Shown here in pieces: positions 1-10,470 of a stretch of 64,000 nt of DNA. The notes below the pieces were generated by a model. That model was not told where the DNA came from. It did no database searches and was given only the letters and a program-made list of their open reading frames with translations. The DNA comes from ZC4RG30 sp963777735 (lineage in GTDB: Bacteria; Pseudomonadota; Gammaproteobacteria; Steroidobacterales; Steroidobacteraceae): positions 806,001-870,000 of the forward strand of contig CAVZRQ010000008.1 of the NCBI GenBank assembly GCA_963777735.1, given 5' to 3'. Made by a program: the position numbers and the translations under genes. Numbering within the stretch: position 1 is the first letter of the stretch; each line of letters opens with the position of its first letter.

Positions 1-113
1 ATCGGGGCGACTCCACTGTACAGGCGGGTCAGGCGGTGAACCTGCAGATAGACGGCAGTGCCGCCCATTTCTTTGCCGCTGACGGCACGGGCTACCACGG
101 TGCGGCGCACTGA
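1..113 (+). CDS. Sugar ABC transporter ATP-binding protein, C-terminal end (partial)
   Basis: Only the last 36 codons are present; the frame runs in from outside the window and ends at TGA 111-113. The residues read like the end of the TOBE-type regulatory domain of MalK/UgpC ATPases (a beta strand with AHFFAADGTG, then a short tail). The next gene, a MalF-type permease, starts inside this stop codon (TGATG), which is the usual malK-permease coupling. No ATPase motif lies inside the window, so the assignment rests on the tail sequence and on context. Confidence 0.6.
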   Translation, partial: RGDSTVQAGQAVNLQIDGSAAHFFAADGTGYHGAAH

Positions 114-1006
114 TGGCCGTTGAGCAGGATCAGCGCCACTCCGCAGCCTGGACTCGCTGGTCCGGCGCCCTGTTCGTCGCACCCTATGCCCTGTTTTTCG
201 TGCTGATGCTGCTGGTTCCGCTGGTCGTGGGAATCCGGCTTTCCATGACCCGCGGCGATCTGTTCGGTATCCAGGAGTTCGTCGGTTTCGACAACTTCGC
301 AAGGCTGCTCACCGATCCGGTGTTCCGGCAGGCGGCCTGGAATACCTTCTATTTCGTGCTGCTGACCGTTCCGGCCATGACCGTGATCGGGCTGGCACTG
401 GCCCTCGTTCTCAATCAGCAGGGTCGACGGGCGGCTGTACTGCGCGCCATCTTCTTCGCCTCCACGGTGCTGTCGGTGACCGTGGTCACCCTGATCTGGC
501 GGCTGGTGCTGATTCCCGAAGGCGGTCTGGCTGCCGTGATTGCCGAAGCCATTGGCCAGAAGCCGGTGGCTTTCCTGAACGAACAGGCTTTCGCGATGCC
601 CGCCGTTGCGGTGACAACAATCTGGTGGGGCATCGGACTGCCGATGGTGCTGTTCCTGGCAGCGTTGCAGCAGATTCCCCGCGATCTCTATGAAGCGGCC
701 GCACTCGACCAGGCATCCCGGGCGCGCATGCTGTTTTCCATCACGCTGCCTTCCATCCGCCGCACGATCGCGCTGGTGGTCATCGTGGAGATCATCCTGC
801 AGTTTCAGCTGTTTGGTCAGCCGCACCTGATGACCGGCGGCGGACCCAACAACTCGACGCGCCCCATCGTGCTGTTCATCTATGAGACGGGATGGAAGCA
901 GTGGCAGCTGGGCTATGCCGCGGCGGCCGCGCAGATTCTCTTCGTGATGATCGCCATCGCGGCCATGGCCCAGTACTACTTCTCTTCCCGCAAGGAAGCG
1001 GCGTGA
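113..1006 (+). CDS. Sugar ABC transporter permease, MalF/UgpA type
   Basis: A 297-residue inner-membrane permease of the binding-protein-dependent sugar family. It has about six hydrophobic segments and the EAA cytoplasmic loop near residues 198-217 (YEAAALDQASRARMLF), which contacts the ATPase. It starts at ATG 113 overlapping the preceding stop by one base, and its end overlaps the second permease by 4 nt (GTGA), so the genes are translationally coupled. With the second permease it forms the membrane channel. The neighbouring GH51 arabinofuranosidase suggests arabinose-containing oligosaccharides as substrate; this is inferred, not read from the permease. Confidence 0.9.
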   Translation: MAVEQDQRHSAAWTRWSGALFVAPYALFFVLMLLVPLVVGIRLSMTRGDLFGIQEFVGFDNFARLLTDPVFRQAAWNTFYFVLLTVPAMTVIGLALALVLNQQGRRAAVLRAIFFASTVLSVTVVTLIWRLVLIPEGGLAAVIAEAIGQKPVAFLNEQAFAMPAVAVTTIWWGIGLPMVLFLAALQQIPRDLYEAAALDQASRARMLFSITLPSIRRTIALVVIVEIILQFQLFGQPHLMTGGGPNNSTRPIVLFIYETGWKQWQLGYAAAAAQILFVMIAIAAMAQYYFSSRKEAA

Positions 1007-1836
1007 GCCTGCACTCCCACAGCAGCCCCCCGCGCATCGCCTTTGCACTGGTGGCCATCGCCGCCATCGTCATGATGACGCCGATGCTGTGGGTCGTGAT
1101 CCTGAGCTTCAAGGACAACACGGCGCTGATGGCCGATACCAGCTCCGCCTTCCTGCCCCCCTGGACGCTCGCCAACTACACCAGCATCATCGGCGAGAGC
1201 CAGGTCTTCACCTGGCTGATGAACAGCGTGATCGTCTCGCTCGCCATGACGGCGGGCGTGCTGCTGCTGTCGTCGCTGGCGGGTTATGGCTTCGCGCGCC
1301 TGGAATTCCCCGGACGAAAGCTGCTGTTCGTGATCGTGCTCTTCGGACTCGCCATTCCGGAACAGGCCGTGATCATCGGCCGGCATCAGATGTTCAGCGC
1401 GGCTGAACTGCACAACACCTATGCGGCGCTGGTGCTGCCGGGGCTTTCCATGCCGTTCGGCGTGTTCCTGATGACGCAGTATTTCCGCGCCATCCCGAAG
1501 GAGATCGATGAGGCCGCACTGCTCGATGGCGCTTCGCGGCTGCGGATCTTCTGGCGCATCCTGCTGCCGCTCACGATTCCGGCGCAGGCGACACTGGGCA
1601 TCTTCACGTTCTTCCATGCCTGGAACGACTACTGGTGGCCGCTGATCAGCGCAACCGACAAGGACATGCTGACCCTGACCGTCGGCATCGCCGCGACCCA
1701 GATGAACTTCGCCCAGACCGAGGGACTCGGCTTCCTGATGGCGCAGGCCGTGTTCGCCGGCATCCCGACCTTGCTGGTGTATCTGGTTTTCCAGAAATAC
1801 ATCGTGCGCGCCGTGGCGGGAGCAGCCGGGCAATGA
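1003..1836 (+). CDS. Sugar ABC transporter permease, MalG/UgpE type
   Basis: A 277-residue second permease of the carbohydrate ABC importer. I chose GTG 1003, which overlaps the previous stop (GTGA); an in-frame ATG at 892 would overlap the previous gene by more than 100 nt. The N-terminal membrane segment (residues about 9-30) is followed by a large periplasmic loop and further membrane segments. The EAA loop reads IDEAALLDGASRLRIF (about residues 167-182). It pairs with the upstream MalF-type permease. The stop overlaps the ATG of the binding protein (ATGA). Confidence 0.9.
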   Translation: MSLHSHSSPPRIAFALVAIAAIVMMTPMLWVVILSFKDNTALMADTSSAFLPPWTLANYTSIIGESQVFTWLMNSVIVSLAMTAGVLLLSSLAGYGFARLEFPGRKLLFVIVLFGLAIPEQAVIIGRHQMFSAAELHNTYAALVLPGLSMPFGVFLMTQYFRAIPKEIDEAALLDGASRLRIFWRILLPLTIPAQATLGIFTFFHAWNDYWWPLISATDKDMLTLTVGIAATQMNFAQTEGLGFLMAQAVFAGIPTLLVYLVFQKYIVRAVAGAAGQ

Positions 1837-3140
1837 GGCGCCTGCTCGCACTGTTGCCGCTTGTCTTGCTGTCTGCCTGTGGCAAACCGGACGGCCGGAC
1901 GGAGCTGGTCATCCAGCGCTTCTTCGGTGCCTGCCAGGCCGATTACGGCACGCTCGCGGACCCAGGCAAAGCGCAGGGCGAATGCGGAATCATCACCGCA
2001 ATGATCAACCAGTTCGAGGCCGCAAATCCCGACATCCAGGTCATCGAGAATACGGTGTTCTGGCCGGGTTACGACCAGCTCACCGCCCAGCTCGCAGCCA
2101 ATGGACCGCCCGACCTCGTCACGATGCACAGCTCCGCGATCCCGGATTACAACGCACGTGGCCTGCTGGAACAGCTCGACGAGGATCTGGCCGCTGTGGG
2201 TATCAGCCCGGAGCAGTTCACCACCGCGGCGCGTGCCGGCGTGACGGTCGACGACAAGACCATGGGCCTGCCGATCGATGTGTGGGCTCCGCTGTGGCAC
2301 GTGAACATGAATCTGTTCCGGGAGGCGGGGCTGGTGGCAGATGGCAAGCCCGTGCTGCCATCGAATCCGGAGGAGTTCCACGCCCATGCGGAACAGTTCA
2401 GGCAGCGCACGGGCAAACCCTATCTCGTACAGGTCACCAGCAAGGACTTTGCGGGACCGATGCGGATCTTCTATGCGTGGATGCTGCAGCAAGGTGCACC
2501 GCTGTTCCGGGACGCGCGCCACTCGAATTTCGACAGCCCCGAGGGCCGGCGCGCGCTCGAGTTCATGAAGGCGCTTTATCAGCGTGGCGGCAGCACCCGG
2601 AACCTGGATTATGCCGGCGCCGTATCGACCTTCCTCAAGGGTGAAGGCGGCGTTCTGGTCGACGGCACGTGGATGGTCGGGCAGTTCGATGCCGCAGCCA
2701 GCGACGAAAAGAGTCCGTTGTATCGCGGCTACGCCGTGCGCCCCTTCCCCTTCCTGTTTCACGGTCGGCGCGTCGCGCTGGTAGACGGCCACAACTGGGT
2801 GATGCCGCGCAATTCAAAACGAACTGCCCGCGAGCGCGAGGCCGCACGACGGTTCCTGCAGTATTTCGCCGCCAACGATTTCCAGTGGGCGCGTACCGGC
2901 CATTTTCCGGCCTACAAGGCCATCATCGACAGTGCGCAGTGGCAGCAGCTGCCGCATCGCGGCGATATCGCCGAGATCACCCAGGTGGGCGAGCCACTGC
3001 CCAAATATGTGCGGCGACAATCCCCCATCGAGTTCATCGTGGGTGAGGAGGTCGCGGCCGCCTATACCGGCGCCAAGCCGGTGGACCGCGCGCTGACCGA
3101 CATGCAGCGCCGCGCCAACGAGATTCTGCAGAGTTACTGA
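1833..3140 (+). CDS. Extracellular solute-binding lipoprotein, sugar ABC importer
   Basis: A 435-residue family 1 solute-binding protein. The N-terminus is a lipoprotein signal (MRRLLALLPLVLLSAC), so the mature protein is probably anchored through Cys16 rather than free in the periplasm. The body has the features of MalE/UgpB-type proteins, including a VDGTWMVGQFD segment and a NWVMPRNSK segment in the C-terminal lobe. It starts at ATG 1833 overlapping the permease stop. It is the last of the transporter genes, 12 nt ahead of the arabinofuranosidase, so it probably binds an oligosaccharide that the enzyme then cleaves. Confidence 0.88.
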   Translation: MRRLLALLPLVLLSACGKPDGRTELVIQRFFGACQADYGTLADPGKAQGECGIITAMINQFEAANPDIQVIENTVFWPGYDQLTAQLAANGPPDLVTMHSSAIPDYNARGLLEQLDEDLAAVGISPEQFTTAARAGVTVDDKTMGLPIDVWAPLWHVNMNLFREAGLVADGKPVLPSNPEEFHAHAEQFRQRTGKPYLVQVTSKDFAGPMRIFYAWMLQQGAPLFRDARHSNFDSPEGRRALEFMKALYQRGGSTRNLDYAGAVSTFLKGEGGVLVDGTWMVGQFDAAASDEKSPLYRGYAVRPFPFLFHGRRVALVDGHNWVMPRNSKRTAREREAARRFLQYFAANDFQWARTGHFPAYKAIIDSAQWQQLPHRGDIAEITQVGEPLPKYVRRQSPIEFIVGEEVAAAYTGAKPVDRALTDMQRRANEILQSY

Positions 3141-3152
3141 AGAGGAACATCC

Positions 3153-4661
3153 GTGCAACAGGCCCGCATCATCGCCGACCGCGAATTCATCATCGACGCG
3201 CTGGACCGTCGCGTCTTCGGCGCCTTCGTGGAGCATCTGGGTCGTTGCATCTACGGCGGCATCTACGAACCCGGGCATGCAACCGCCGACGAGAACGGAT
3301 TTCGCCAGGATGTGCTGGCGCTCACCAGGGAACTGGGCGTTACCGTCATGCGTTGGCCCGGTGGCAATTTTGTCTCCGGCTACAACTGGCGGGACGGCGT
3401 GGGCCCCAAAGACAAGCGGCCCGCCAGACTCGACCTCGCGTGGTTCTCGACCGAGACCAACCAGTTCGGCACCAACGAATTCATCACCTGGTGCCGCAAG
3501 GCCGGCGTGGAGCCGATGATGGCCGTGAATCTCGGCACGGCCGGGCCCGAAGAGGCGCGCCAGCTGGTCGAGTACTGCAACCACCCCGGCGGAACCGAGC
3601 ATTCGGATCTGCGCATCGCCCACGGCTATCCCGAGCCGCATGACATCAGGTTCTGGTGTCTCGGCAACGAGATGGATGGCCCCTGGCAGATCTGCCACAA
3701 GAACGCGCAGGAATACGCGCCGCGCTGCGCTGGAGGCCGCCAAGGTCATGCGCTGGACTTCGCAGGGGCTGACTCTTGCGGCCTGCGGGTCGTCATACCG
3801 GGAGATGGCCACCTACGGCGCATGGGAACACGAGGTGCTCGAGCATTGCTTCGACGCCGTGGAATTCATCTCGCTGCACCAGTACTTCCACAATCGCGAC
3901 AACGACATCGCGCGAGTTCTTCACGCATGTCGACAAGCTCGACAGCTTCATCACCGAAGTGGCTGCCGTTGCCGATGGCGTGGCGGCGCGAAGGCGCAGC
4001 CGCAAGCGGATCATGCTTTCGATGGATGAGTGGAATGTCTGGTACAAGGCGCGCACGCCTTCGGACCTCGCCAAACCCGGCTGGCCACAGGCACCGAAGC
4101 TGCTGGAAGAGGTCTACAACTTCGAGGATGCGCTGGTCGTGGGCGGCGCCCTGATCACGCTGATCAACCACGCGGACCGCGTGAAATCCGCCTGTCTCGC
4201 CCAGCTGGTCAATGTGATCGGCGCGATCATGACGGAGACCGGCGGCCCTGCCTGGCGGCAGACCATCTTCCACCCCTTCGCCCAGGCATCGCGACTGGCG
4301 CGCGGCAATGTGCTGCGGCTGGTCACCGATTGCGGCACGTTCGCTGCAGGCGATTACGACAAGGCGCCGCTGCTGCTGGCCACTGCTGTCCACGATCACT
4401 GCGAGTGGCGCAGTCTCGATCTTCGCGCTGAACCGTTCGAGTGAGCCGATGTCTCTGGCCGCTGATCTGCGCGGGTTCGGAAAACTGGCGATCGCTGAGA
4501 GCCATGAACTCAAACACGATGACCTGAAGGCCACCAATACCCGGCAGGCACCCGATGCGGTTTCGCCCGTGGCTCATCCAGCCTGCGAAATCTCGGCTAC
4601 TGGCCTGAGCGCTGAGCTCAAGCCATTGTCCTGGAATGTCTTTGCCCTGAAGCCGGCGTGA
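3153..4661 (+). CDS. Alpha-L-arabinofuranosidase, GH51 (frame broken at three places)
   Basis: A glycoside hydrolase family 51 enzyme that releases terminal arabinofuranose residues. Start is GTG 3153 after GAGGAA. The acid/base glutamate is in WCLGNEMDG and the nucleophile in DEWNVWY. The reading frame changes near 3716-3722, 3909-3914 and 4441-4443, each time by one extra base. Joined, the pieces read through to the conserved C-terminus (DLRGF, HHDDLKA-like, LSWNVFALKPA) and give 501 residues, the normal family length. Because all key residues and the C-terminus survive, I think the breaks are sequence errors rather than decay. No signal peptide, so it is cytoplasmic and acts on imported oligosaccharides. 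Confidence 0.85.
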
Positions 4662-4662
4662 G

Positions 4663-6030
4663 TCAGGGCTGAGGGAAGGAAAAGATATCTTCCTCGGCCG
4701 GCCGCTGCATGCCCTGCTCCCGGTACTGCTCCCAGATCTTTGCCCATGGCCGGCCATAGATGTCCGGCATATCGAACTCGATCCGCGTGCCGGGCGTTGC
4801 CGACGTGGCGACACCTTTCACCGGGAACATGTGCGGCACGCATTCCAGGATCGTCAGCGGTGCGTTTTCATTGAGACGGCCGGTGCGCTTCCAGGTCTGC
4901 ACGATGCGCACGGGGTCGACCAGTGACTCTGCGTCGTAGAGCACGGTCTCGTGATGGATGCCGGTGAGCTTGCCCGCATCATCCTTGATGGGCGTGTAGA
5001 TCTCGATGCTCTGCAGCTGGTTGCTGAACTCCGCGCCGCCGTGGTTGATCCAGCCCTGGATGTTCGAGGTCCAGGTGATCAGCGCTTCGCCGTCCCAGAA
5101 GCCGATGGTCTCGCCAAACCACTGCGGCACGGCGGGCCCCAGCCGCGGCGTACCGTCGGAAACGTCGAAACGCCCGCCGATGTGGATCTGGGTGACGAGT
5201 GTCTTGGCTGAATTGCGCATGTCGAGCACGAGGTCGGGGCTGACCACGAGGTTGATGCGACTTCCGCCGTACTGCGCGAAACGCCGCATGAAGCCTTCGG
5301 GCCAGCAGTACTGTCCGGGCCACTGGGGCGAGGAATAGCCGGACTGGTGGTACATCTGCTGCACGAAACGCTGCTGATACTCCGGCGTCAGCAGCGAGAG
5401 ATAGGTGGGGATCTGCAGCACGGCACCGTAATACCAGGTGGCGGTCTTGGTCTTGTCGCGCTCGTACTGGCCGCCCCAGTCGGGCAACGCGCCCGCCTGC
5501 GGGCTCAGCGTCGCGCCGCGCTGCTCTGCTTCGGCCAGCAACGCCTCATAGTGCGCACCGGCCGTCCGGAAGGCATACGGGCTGACGATCTGCTCGCGCG
5601 GGTAGTCGCGGTCGCAGTAACCCCAGGCGGCCGTGCGCGGCGGGTCATCGCCGATCAGCGCCACCTCGTAGGCTCCCCAGATCTGCTCGATGCCCACCGG
5701 CGAGTTGCAGCGGTAATAGCGTGGGTCGGTCCACAGCTCACGATCCTGGTAGAAGTCCTTGCTGCTGAAGATGTCCTTCGGCAAGGGCTGCACGCCGGCG
5801 GGTATGTCGCCATCGCGCGCCGCGAAGATGGGCGGATTCCCTGGCGGCACCCCTGCGCCGGCCCACATGCCCTTGCCTTCCGAGCCGACGATGGAGGCAG
5901 GCTGGAAGGGGTCGGGTGCGCCACGTCCAGCGCTGGGTGGCAGGGGCTTCGGGGCGCAGGCGGTGAGCATCGCTGCCGCAGCGAGTGCGGCGAAGGCGAT
6001 GAGCGGCGGCGAATGCTTGGTGCCCCCCAT
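4663..6030 (-). CDS. Hypothetical lipoprotein, 455 aa
   Basis: Function not recognised. The N-terminus is a lipoprotein signal with lipobox LTAC (Cys25), followed by a Pro/Gly-rich linker, so the protein is expected to be membrane-anchored outside the cytoplasm. The C-terminal half has a segment IGFWDGEALITWTSN that resembles VGRWEGDTLVVETNN in the exported protein at 17200-17976, which suggests that the two share a domain. It converges with the arabinofuranosidase (the stops are 1 nt apart) and lies 70 nt from a divergent exported NTF2-like protein. Confidence 0.7.
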   Translation of the reverse strand: MGGTKHSPPLIAFAALAAAAMLTACAPKPLPPSAGRGAPDPFQPASIVGSEGKGMWAGAGVPPGNPPIFAARDGDIPAGVQPLPKDIFSSKDFYQDRELWTDPRYYRCNSPVGIEQIWGAYEVALIGDDPPRTAAWGYCDRDYPREQIVSPYAFRTAGAHYEALLAEAEQRGATLSPQAGALPDWGGQYERDKTKTATWYYGAVLQIPTYLSLLTPEYQQRFVQQMYHQSGYSSPQWPGQYCWPEGFMRRFAQYGGSRINLVVSPDLVLDMRNSAKTLVTQIHIGGRFDVSDGTPRLGPAVPQWFGETIGFWDGEALITWTSNIQGWINHGGAEFSNQLQSIEIYTPIKDDAGKLTGIHHETVLYDAESLVDPVRIVQTWKRTGRLNENAPLTILECVPHMFPVKGVATSATPGTRIEFDMPDIYGRPWAKIWEQYREQGMQRPAEEDIFSFPQP

Positions 6031-6100
6031 GATGGATGGATCTTACCCTGCGCCGCGTCTAATGGAATACTCCAGTGGACGCACAGCGAAGGGGGATTAC

Positions 6101-6628
6101 ATGCCGGTTCTCACTACCACAGCCCGAAACGTCATCGCAGCAGCCACTCTCTGGCTAAGCCTGGGGCTGCAAAGCCCTGTGCACGCCGCGGGCAAGCTCT
6201 CGGCCATGGACTACATCGAGATCCAGCAACTCGTGAACCGCCTGAACTTCGCGCTGGACTACTGCAGCAATGGCGGTCGTGACTTTGCCGAGTTGTTCAC
6301 GGACGACGGCCAGTACGTGATCGATGAAGGCGATGGCAAGCCGCGCACGATCAGCGGGCCTCAGCAACTGGCCGCGCTGGCCGGCGGCCCGGACTGTGCG
6401 GCCCTACGCAGCCCGCCGCGGATGCATCTCTCACACGACTCCGGAAATCTGGTGATTGAACCGGACGGCAAGGGTGCGCGGGGCAAGTCCTATTCCCTCT
6501 ACCCGGGCCGCAAGGGCAAACATTTCCAGGACGACGTCGCCGGGCAGGTTGGCCTGAATCACGATGTGTATGTGCGTACTGCGAAAGGCTGGCGCCTGAA
6601 GCTGCGGCGACACGAAGTGTCGCCCTGA
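6101..6628 (+). CDS. Exported NTF2/SnoaL-like protein
   Basis: A 175-residue protein with an N-terminal signal peptide (cleavage likely near AHA/VHAAG, about residue 27) followed by a SnoaL/NTF2-like fold: an initial helix with a YIEIQQLVNRLNFALDY pattern, then FAELFTDDGQYVID typical of this fold. Such domains occur as isomerases, dehydratases or non-catalytic binding modules, so no reaction is assigned. ATG 6101 follows a GGGGG ribosome binding site. An in-frame ATG at 5759 would overlap the divergent lipoprotein gene and is rejected. Confidence 0.75.
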   Translation: MPVLTTTARNVIAAATLWLSLGLQSPVHAAGKLSAMDYIEIQQLVNRLNFALDYCSNGGRDFAELFTDDGQYVIDEGDGKPRTISGPQQLAALAGGPDCAALRSPPRMHLSHDSGNLVIEPDGKGARGKSYSLYPGRKGKHFQDDVAGQVGLNHDVYVRTAKGWRLKLRRHEVSP

Positions 6629-6640
6629 AGCGAACCGATG

Positions 6641-6670
6641 CCACCCATCTTCACCGCTGAAGATTGGTGG
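6641..6670. terminator. Hairpin between convergent genes
   Basis: The short space between convergent stops (6628 and 6671) holds CCACC-C-ATCTTCA, loop CCGC, TGAAGAT-T-GGTGG: a 12-bp stem with one C/T mismatch. It is symmetric, so it could act on both transcripts. There is no clear U tract on either side, so termination is inferred from stem strength and position. Confidence 0.5.
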
Positions 6671-7810
6671 TTACTGGTTCGGCTTGTCGTTCGGGAACAG
6701 CTTCAGCTTGATCACGCGCCAGTTGTTCATGTCGGCAATGAAGAGCGTGTCTTCCGACGGGCAGGCGATGGCATGCGCCCAGTTGAACTGCCCCATCCTC
6801 CGGCCCGAAGATCCGAGAACGCCGAGAATCCTGCCATCGAGCGTCATCTTGTAGAGCCGACCGGGCTCGGCATCCATGACCCACAGGTACTGCGGAGTAG
6901 TCGGTGAGATGCACATCGTCCAGGGTTCGGTCTGGTCCGGCCGGGTGGACGGATCCCTGGCGAGGTTGCCGAACACCGGATGGTGGGTCTTGTCATACGG
7001 TGCGTTCAGGAACAGGAATCGCTTGAAGTTGCCATCCCGATCGAACACCTGCACCCGGCGGTTGCCGCGATCGGCGACATAGATGTTGCCTTCCCTGTCT
7101 GCCTGCAGGTTGTGGGGGTTGTCGATGCTGAACGGGTTCTCGTCGGCGTTCTTGCCGCCCTTGCCGTACTTGCCCCAGGATGTGATCCAGTCCCCGTGCT
7201 TGTCGTACTTCGCCACGCGCGAGTTCACGTAGCCATCGCTGACGTAGATGTTGTCGTCCTGGTCCCAGGTTACGTCGGTCGGCCCGCCGAGCCATCCATC
7301 GACCGTACGCGCCTCGGACTGCTTGGCATGTTCGATGTGGGCGGAATCGTAGCCCTCGGCTCGGCGCCCGAGATTCATCAGCACCTTGCCGTTCGGATCG
7401 AACTTGATGACCGAGTCCGTGCCTTTGTCGACTATCCACAGATTGTCGTAACGGTCGTACCGGATGGAATGACCATAGCCCAGTGCGTAGACCTTGCGGC
7501 CAATTTCACGGATGAACCGGCCGTTGCGATCGAACAGCAGGATCTCGGTGGTCGCGTTGCCGAACAGCGGCCCGACGGTTGCCGAACCCGGGTGGTTCAG
7601 CACCGCCACCTGTCCCTTCGAGTTGACCGCGACGCCCAGCACTTCGCCCAGGTTTTCGCCCGGCTTGAGCTTGATGAAGTCCTGCGCTTCGAATCGCATC
7701 TGCGGCGCGGCGCTGTTGTCGACCGCCGCCACGCCCACGGTCTGGGACTGCAGCGCCAGCGGCATTGCCGCCAGCGCGCAGACCATCGAACAAACTACGG
7801 ATGCCTTCAC
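6671..7810 (-). CDS. Exported NHL-repeat beta-propeller protein
   Basis: About 379 residues. I chose GTG 7810, which has GAGGTG just upstream and lies 7 nt after the TonB receptor stop. It gives a clean signal peptide (KASVVCSMVCALAAMPLALQ). The body carries repeated propeller-blade signatures such as NIYVADRGNRRVQVFD, NIYVSDGYVNSRVAKYD and LFIADMNNWRVIKL, as in NHL proteins and in peptidyl-alpha-hydroxyglycine lyase. No catalytic role is claimed; a periplasmic binding or scaffold protein is possible. Its close linkage to the TonB receptor suggests that they are co-expressed and handle the same ligand. Confidence 0.8.
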   Translation of the reverse strand: MKASVVCSMVCALAAMPLALQSQTVGVAAVDNSAAPQMRFEAQDFIKLKPGENLGEVLGVAVNSKGQVAVLNHPGSATVGPLFGNATTEILLFDRNGRFIREIGRKVYALGYGHSIRYDRYDNLWIVDKGTDSVIKFDPNGKVLMNLGRRAEGYDSAHIEHAKQSEARTVDGWLGGPTDVTWDQDDNIYVSDGYVNSRVAKYDKHGDWITSWGKYGKGGKNADENPFSIDNPHNLQADREGNIYVADRGNRRVQVFDRDGNFKRFLFLNAPYDKTHHPVFGNLARDPSTRPDQTEPWTMCISPTTPQYLWVMDAEPGRLYKMTLDGRILGVLGSSGRRMGQFNWAHAIACPSEDTLFIADMNNWRVIKLKLFPNDKPNQ

Positions 7811-7817
7811 GTTCACC

Positions 7818-10440
7818 TCAACGCCGGTACGAAACCTGGAGACCGATCTGGCGTGGCGTTGGCGCATTCACCGTCCTGCCATAACGTGTAGGTGGTGTAT
7901 GTGCTGCAGTCTGCATTGGTGCACCCTGAGCGGCCGCCGGTAGCACTCGCCCTCTGCTCATCCGTGACGTTCAGCGCGAACAGGCTCACGTCGAACTCAT
8001 TGAAGTTCGACACCGAGACGCAGATTGATGTTCTTCTGCGCGGGCACCTGGCTCGAGTCCGGCGAATACTGCGCTGTACCCGGCGCCGCCGTCAGGAAGC
8101 CTTCCTGCCAGCGGTAGTCGACGCGGGCATACCCGTTCACGGCATCGCTGAAGCGGACGTCATACCGGGCGCCTACATCGGCAGTCCAGTCTGGCTGGGC
8201 AAACTTCTGCCCGTCTCTCACCAGTACGTAGTCGTTGGCTCCGGTTGGCCCGCGGCCGAAATTGATCCCGGACGTGTACTTCGCATTGGTCCAGGCCACC
8301 GCGGCATTCAGGGTCAGGGCGCGGAATGGGCGCACCTGGCCCTCGAGCTCTGCACCGCGGATACGCGCCGAATCCGCGTTGAGCACGGCACCATCACCGG
8401 TGAACGCGAAGACCTGCGGGTTGTTCCAATCGATCTGGTACACGGCAGTGTTGATCTGCGCCTTGCCATCCCAGCAGGCGGAACTTCGATCCCAGCTCGT
8501 AGTTCCAGACGTTGTCCGACTCATAGGTCCTCGGGAACGGTGCGGATGTCAGGCCGAACAGTCCGTAGAGGAAGCCGCTGGTCGCTGAGGTGAGCACCTG
8601 GTTCACACCGCCCGCGCGGAATCCCTTGGCTGCAGTGGCATACACCAGGTTGTCTGGTGTCATGAAATACTGCAGCGACAGCTTTGGCGTGATCGGCGTG
8701 TCGGAGATCTGCCCGGTCACCGTCGACTGCGCCGCCGATGACGTTCCGACATTCGGACCGTAGTTGGACTGCAGGAACGTCTGCGTGACGTAGGAAACGC
8801 GGAGGCCGGCGTTGGCGCGCAGCTTGTCCGTTATGCGGTACGTGCCATCGACGAATACGGCGTTTTCCATGTCGCGCGTATTCTCGAAGATGTTGGAGAA
8901 GAATCCCGCGAATGGCACACCGTAACGCTGCTCGATGGACATGCCGAAGAACTGCCTGAAGCCCCCATCATTGGCCCTGGCAATCTGACTGACGCCGGTG
9001 CGGGTGTTGGAGTAGAACGCGCCAAGGATGTAACTGAAGCGCTCATGCTCCGAAGACGAAAGACGCACTTCCTGCGACAGCGCAGTGCGCTTGTTGTGGG
9101 TGTTGGTCTCGAACAGGGCGCCCAGGCCCAGCCCGTTGGGCACGTCCGTGACGTTCGGGTTGAACGCGGTGCCCGTGGTCACGGCGCGATTGGGCAGTCC
9201 CGGTGTGATGAGCGTGGCCGTACCCGGGTAGGCCAGCTGGCCAAGCGGGAAATTCTGTGGACTCTGGCCGCGGCTCAGATCCGAGGTGAACGACGTGATG
9301 GACTTCAGCTCCAGACCTTGCCGGATGTCCCACTGAAAATCCACGCTGCCGATCTCAAGATCCGAGCGCGTTGGAGTCGGGCCAAGAGCCAGCGACTGAA
9401 AACGTTCCAGGTCGAAGGGCCCCACCGTGTAGCCCGGAGCGACATAGGTGCCGTTGGCGCCATTACAGGTTGGATTGACCGGCAGAACCATGGGAGGCAC
9501 AAGGAACGCGCGCGACGACACCGGCCGGGAGAGAATGTATGGAACGTTGAAACACAGCGGCTGAACTACCACCCTGGCCCGGCTCCGACAGGTGATAGGA
9601 GCTGTTCAGGTGGTCTGTTTCGTCGGTGGATTTCAACGCCGACAGCGTCAGCAGGGTGTTTTCGGTGGGCTTCCACGCCAGTGCGACGCGCCCCAAGCGC
9701 AGCGAGCCGTTGTTGGCGTTTTCGTCGTAGATCTGGCCGTTGCGATAGTCCGTGAGATCGATGTAACCGCCGGTTTCCCGGAAGAAATAGCTGGCGCGGA
9801 ACCCCAGCTTGTCGTCCACGATCGGCCCGCCGACTGCGAGACCCGCTTCGTAGCTCGGATCCCCGCCCTCGGTGGAAAGAACCTGCGCGCGCCCGTAGGA
9901 GGAATAGTCCGTGAGGCTGGGTGCCGGCGTGATGTAGCGGATCGTGCCGCCCTCCGAACCACCGCCGAACAATGTGCCCTGCGGCCCCCGCAGCACTTCG
10001 ACGCGCTCGAGGTCGAACAGCGGCGGCACCGGCGTGCCATTCTGCGAACCGAAGCCACCCGCGGCGCGCTTCTGCAGCGGCGTCTCGTCGAGATAGAAGC
10101 CGGTGGTCGCGGCGGTGCCACTCTGCTGACGCACACTGCGGATCGCGATGGTGACGTTGCCGGAAGCTTCCCTGCCGTTCAGACGGAGGCTGGGGACGGT
10201 CGCCACCAGGTCGGAAATATCCCGGATGCCCTTCTGATCCATCGAGGCCTGCGTCTGCGCACTCACGGCCAGCGGCGCGCGGTTCACGGTGTCAGTCTGC
10301 CGCGTGGCGGTGACGACAACTTCTTCCAGCACGTCATCGCCATCGTCGGCGGATTCCTGGGCCAGCGCGAATGGCGCCTGCACAGCGAAGACAGCAGAAG
10401 CACCAATGATGACCGACACAGCACGGCGAATTGTATTCAC
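7818..10440 (-). CDS. TonB-dependent receptor (frame broken at four places)
   Basis: An outer-membrane active-uptake receptor. GTG 10440 follows GGAGG and begins a signal peptide, then a TonB box-like EEVVVTATR and a plug domain with LERVEVLRGPQGTLFGGG. The frame changes near 9570, 8480, 8010 and 7850, each time by one extra base. The joined reading gives 872 residues and ends in a typical last beta strand (QIGLQVSYRR, aromatic two residues from the end). Blocks such as NFNEFDVSLFALNVTD appear intact. I regard it as functional in the organism. It sits downstream of the aromatic operon with an operator-like palindrome ahead of it. Confidence 0.82.
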
Positions 10441-10470
10441 AGCCCCTCCCCGAATTGATTTTCTTTGTTG

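Noticed and set aside
6980..7891. 303-aa open frame on the plus strand over the NHL gene
   Set aside because: Antisense to a protein with clear propeller repeats and a signal peptide.
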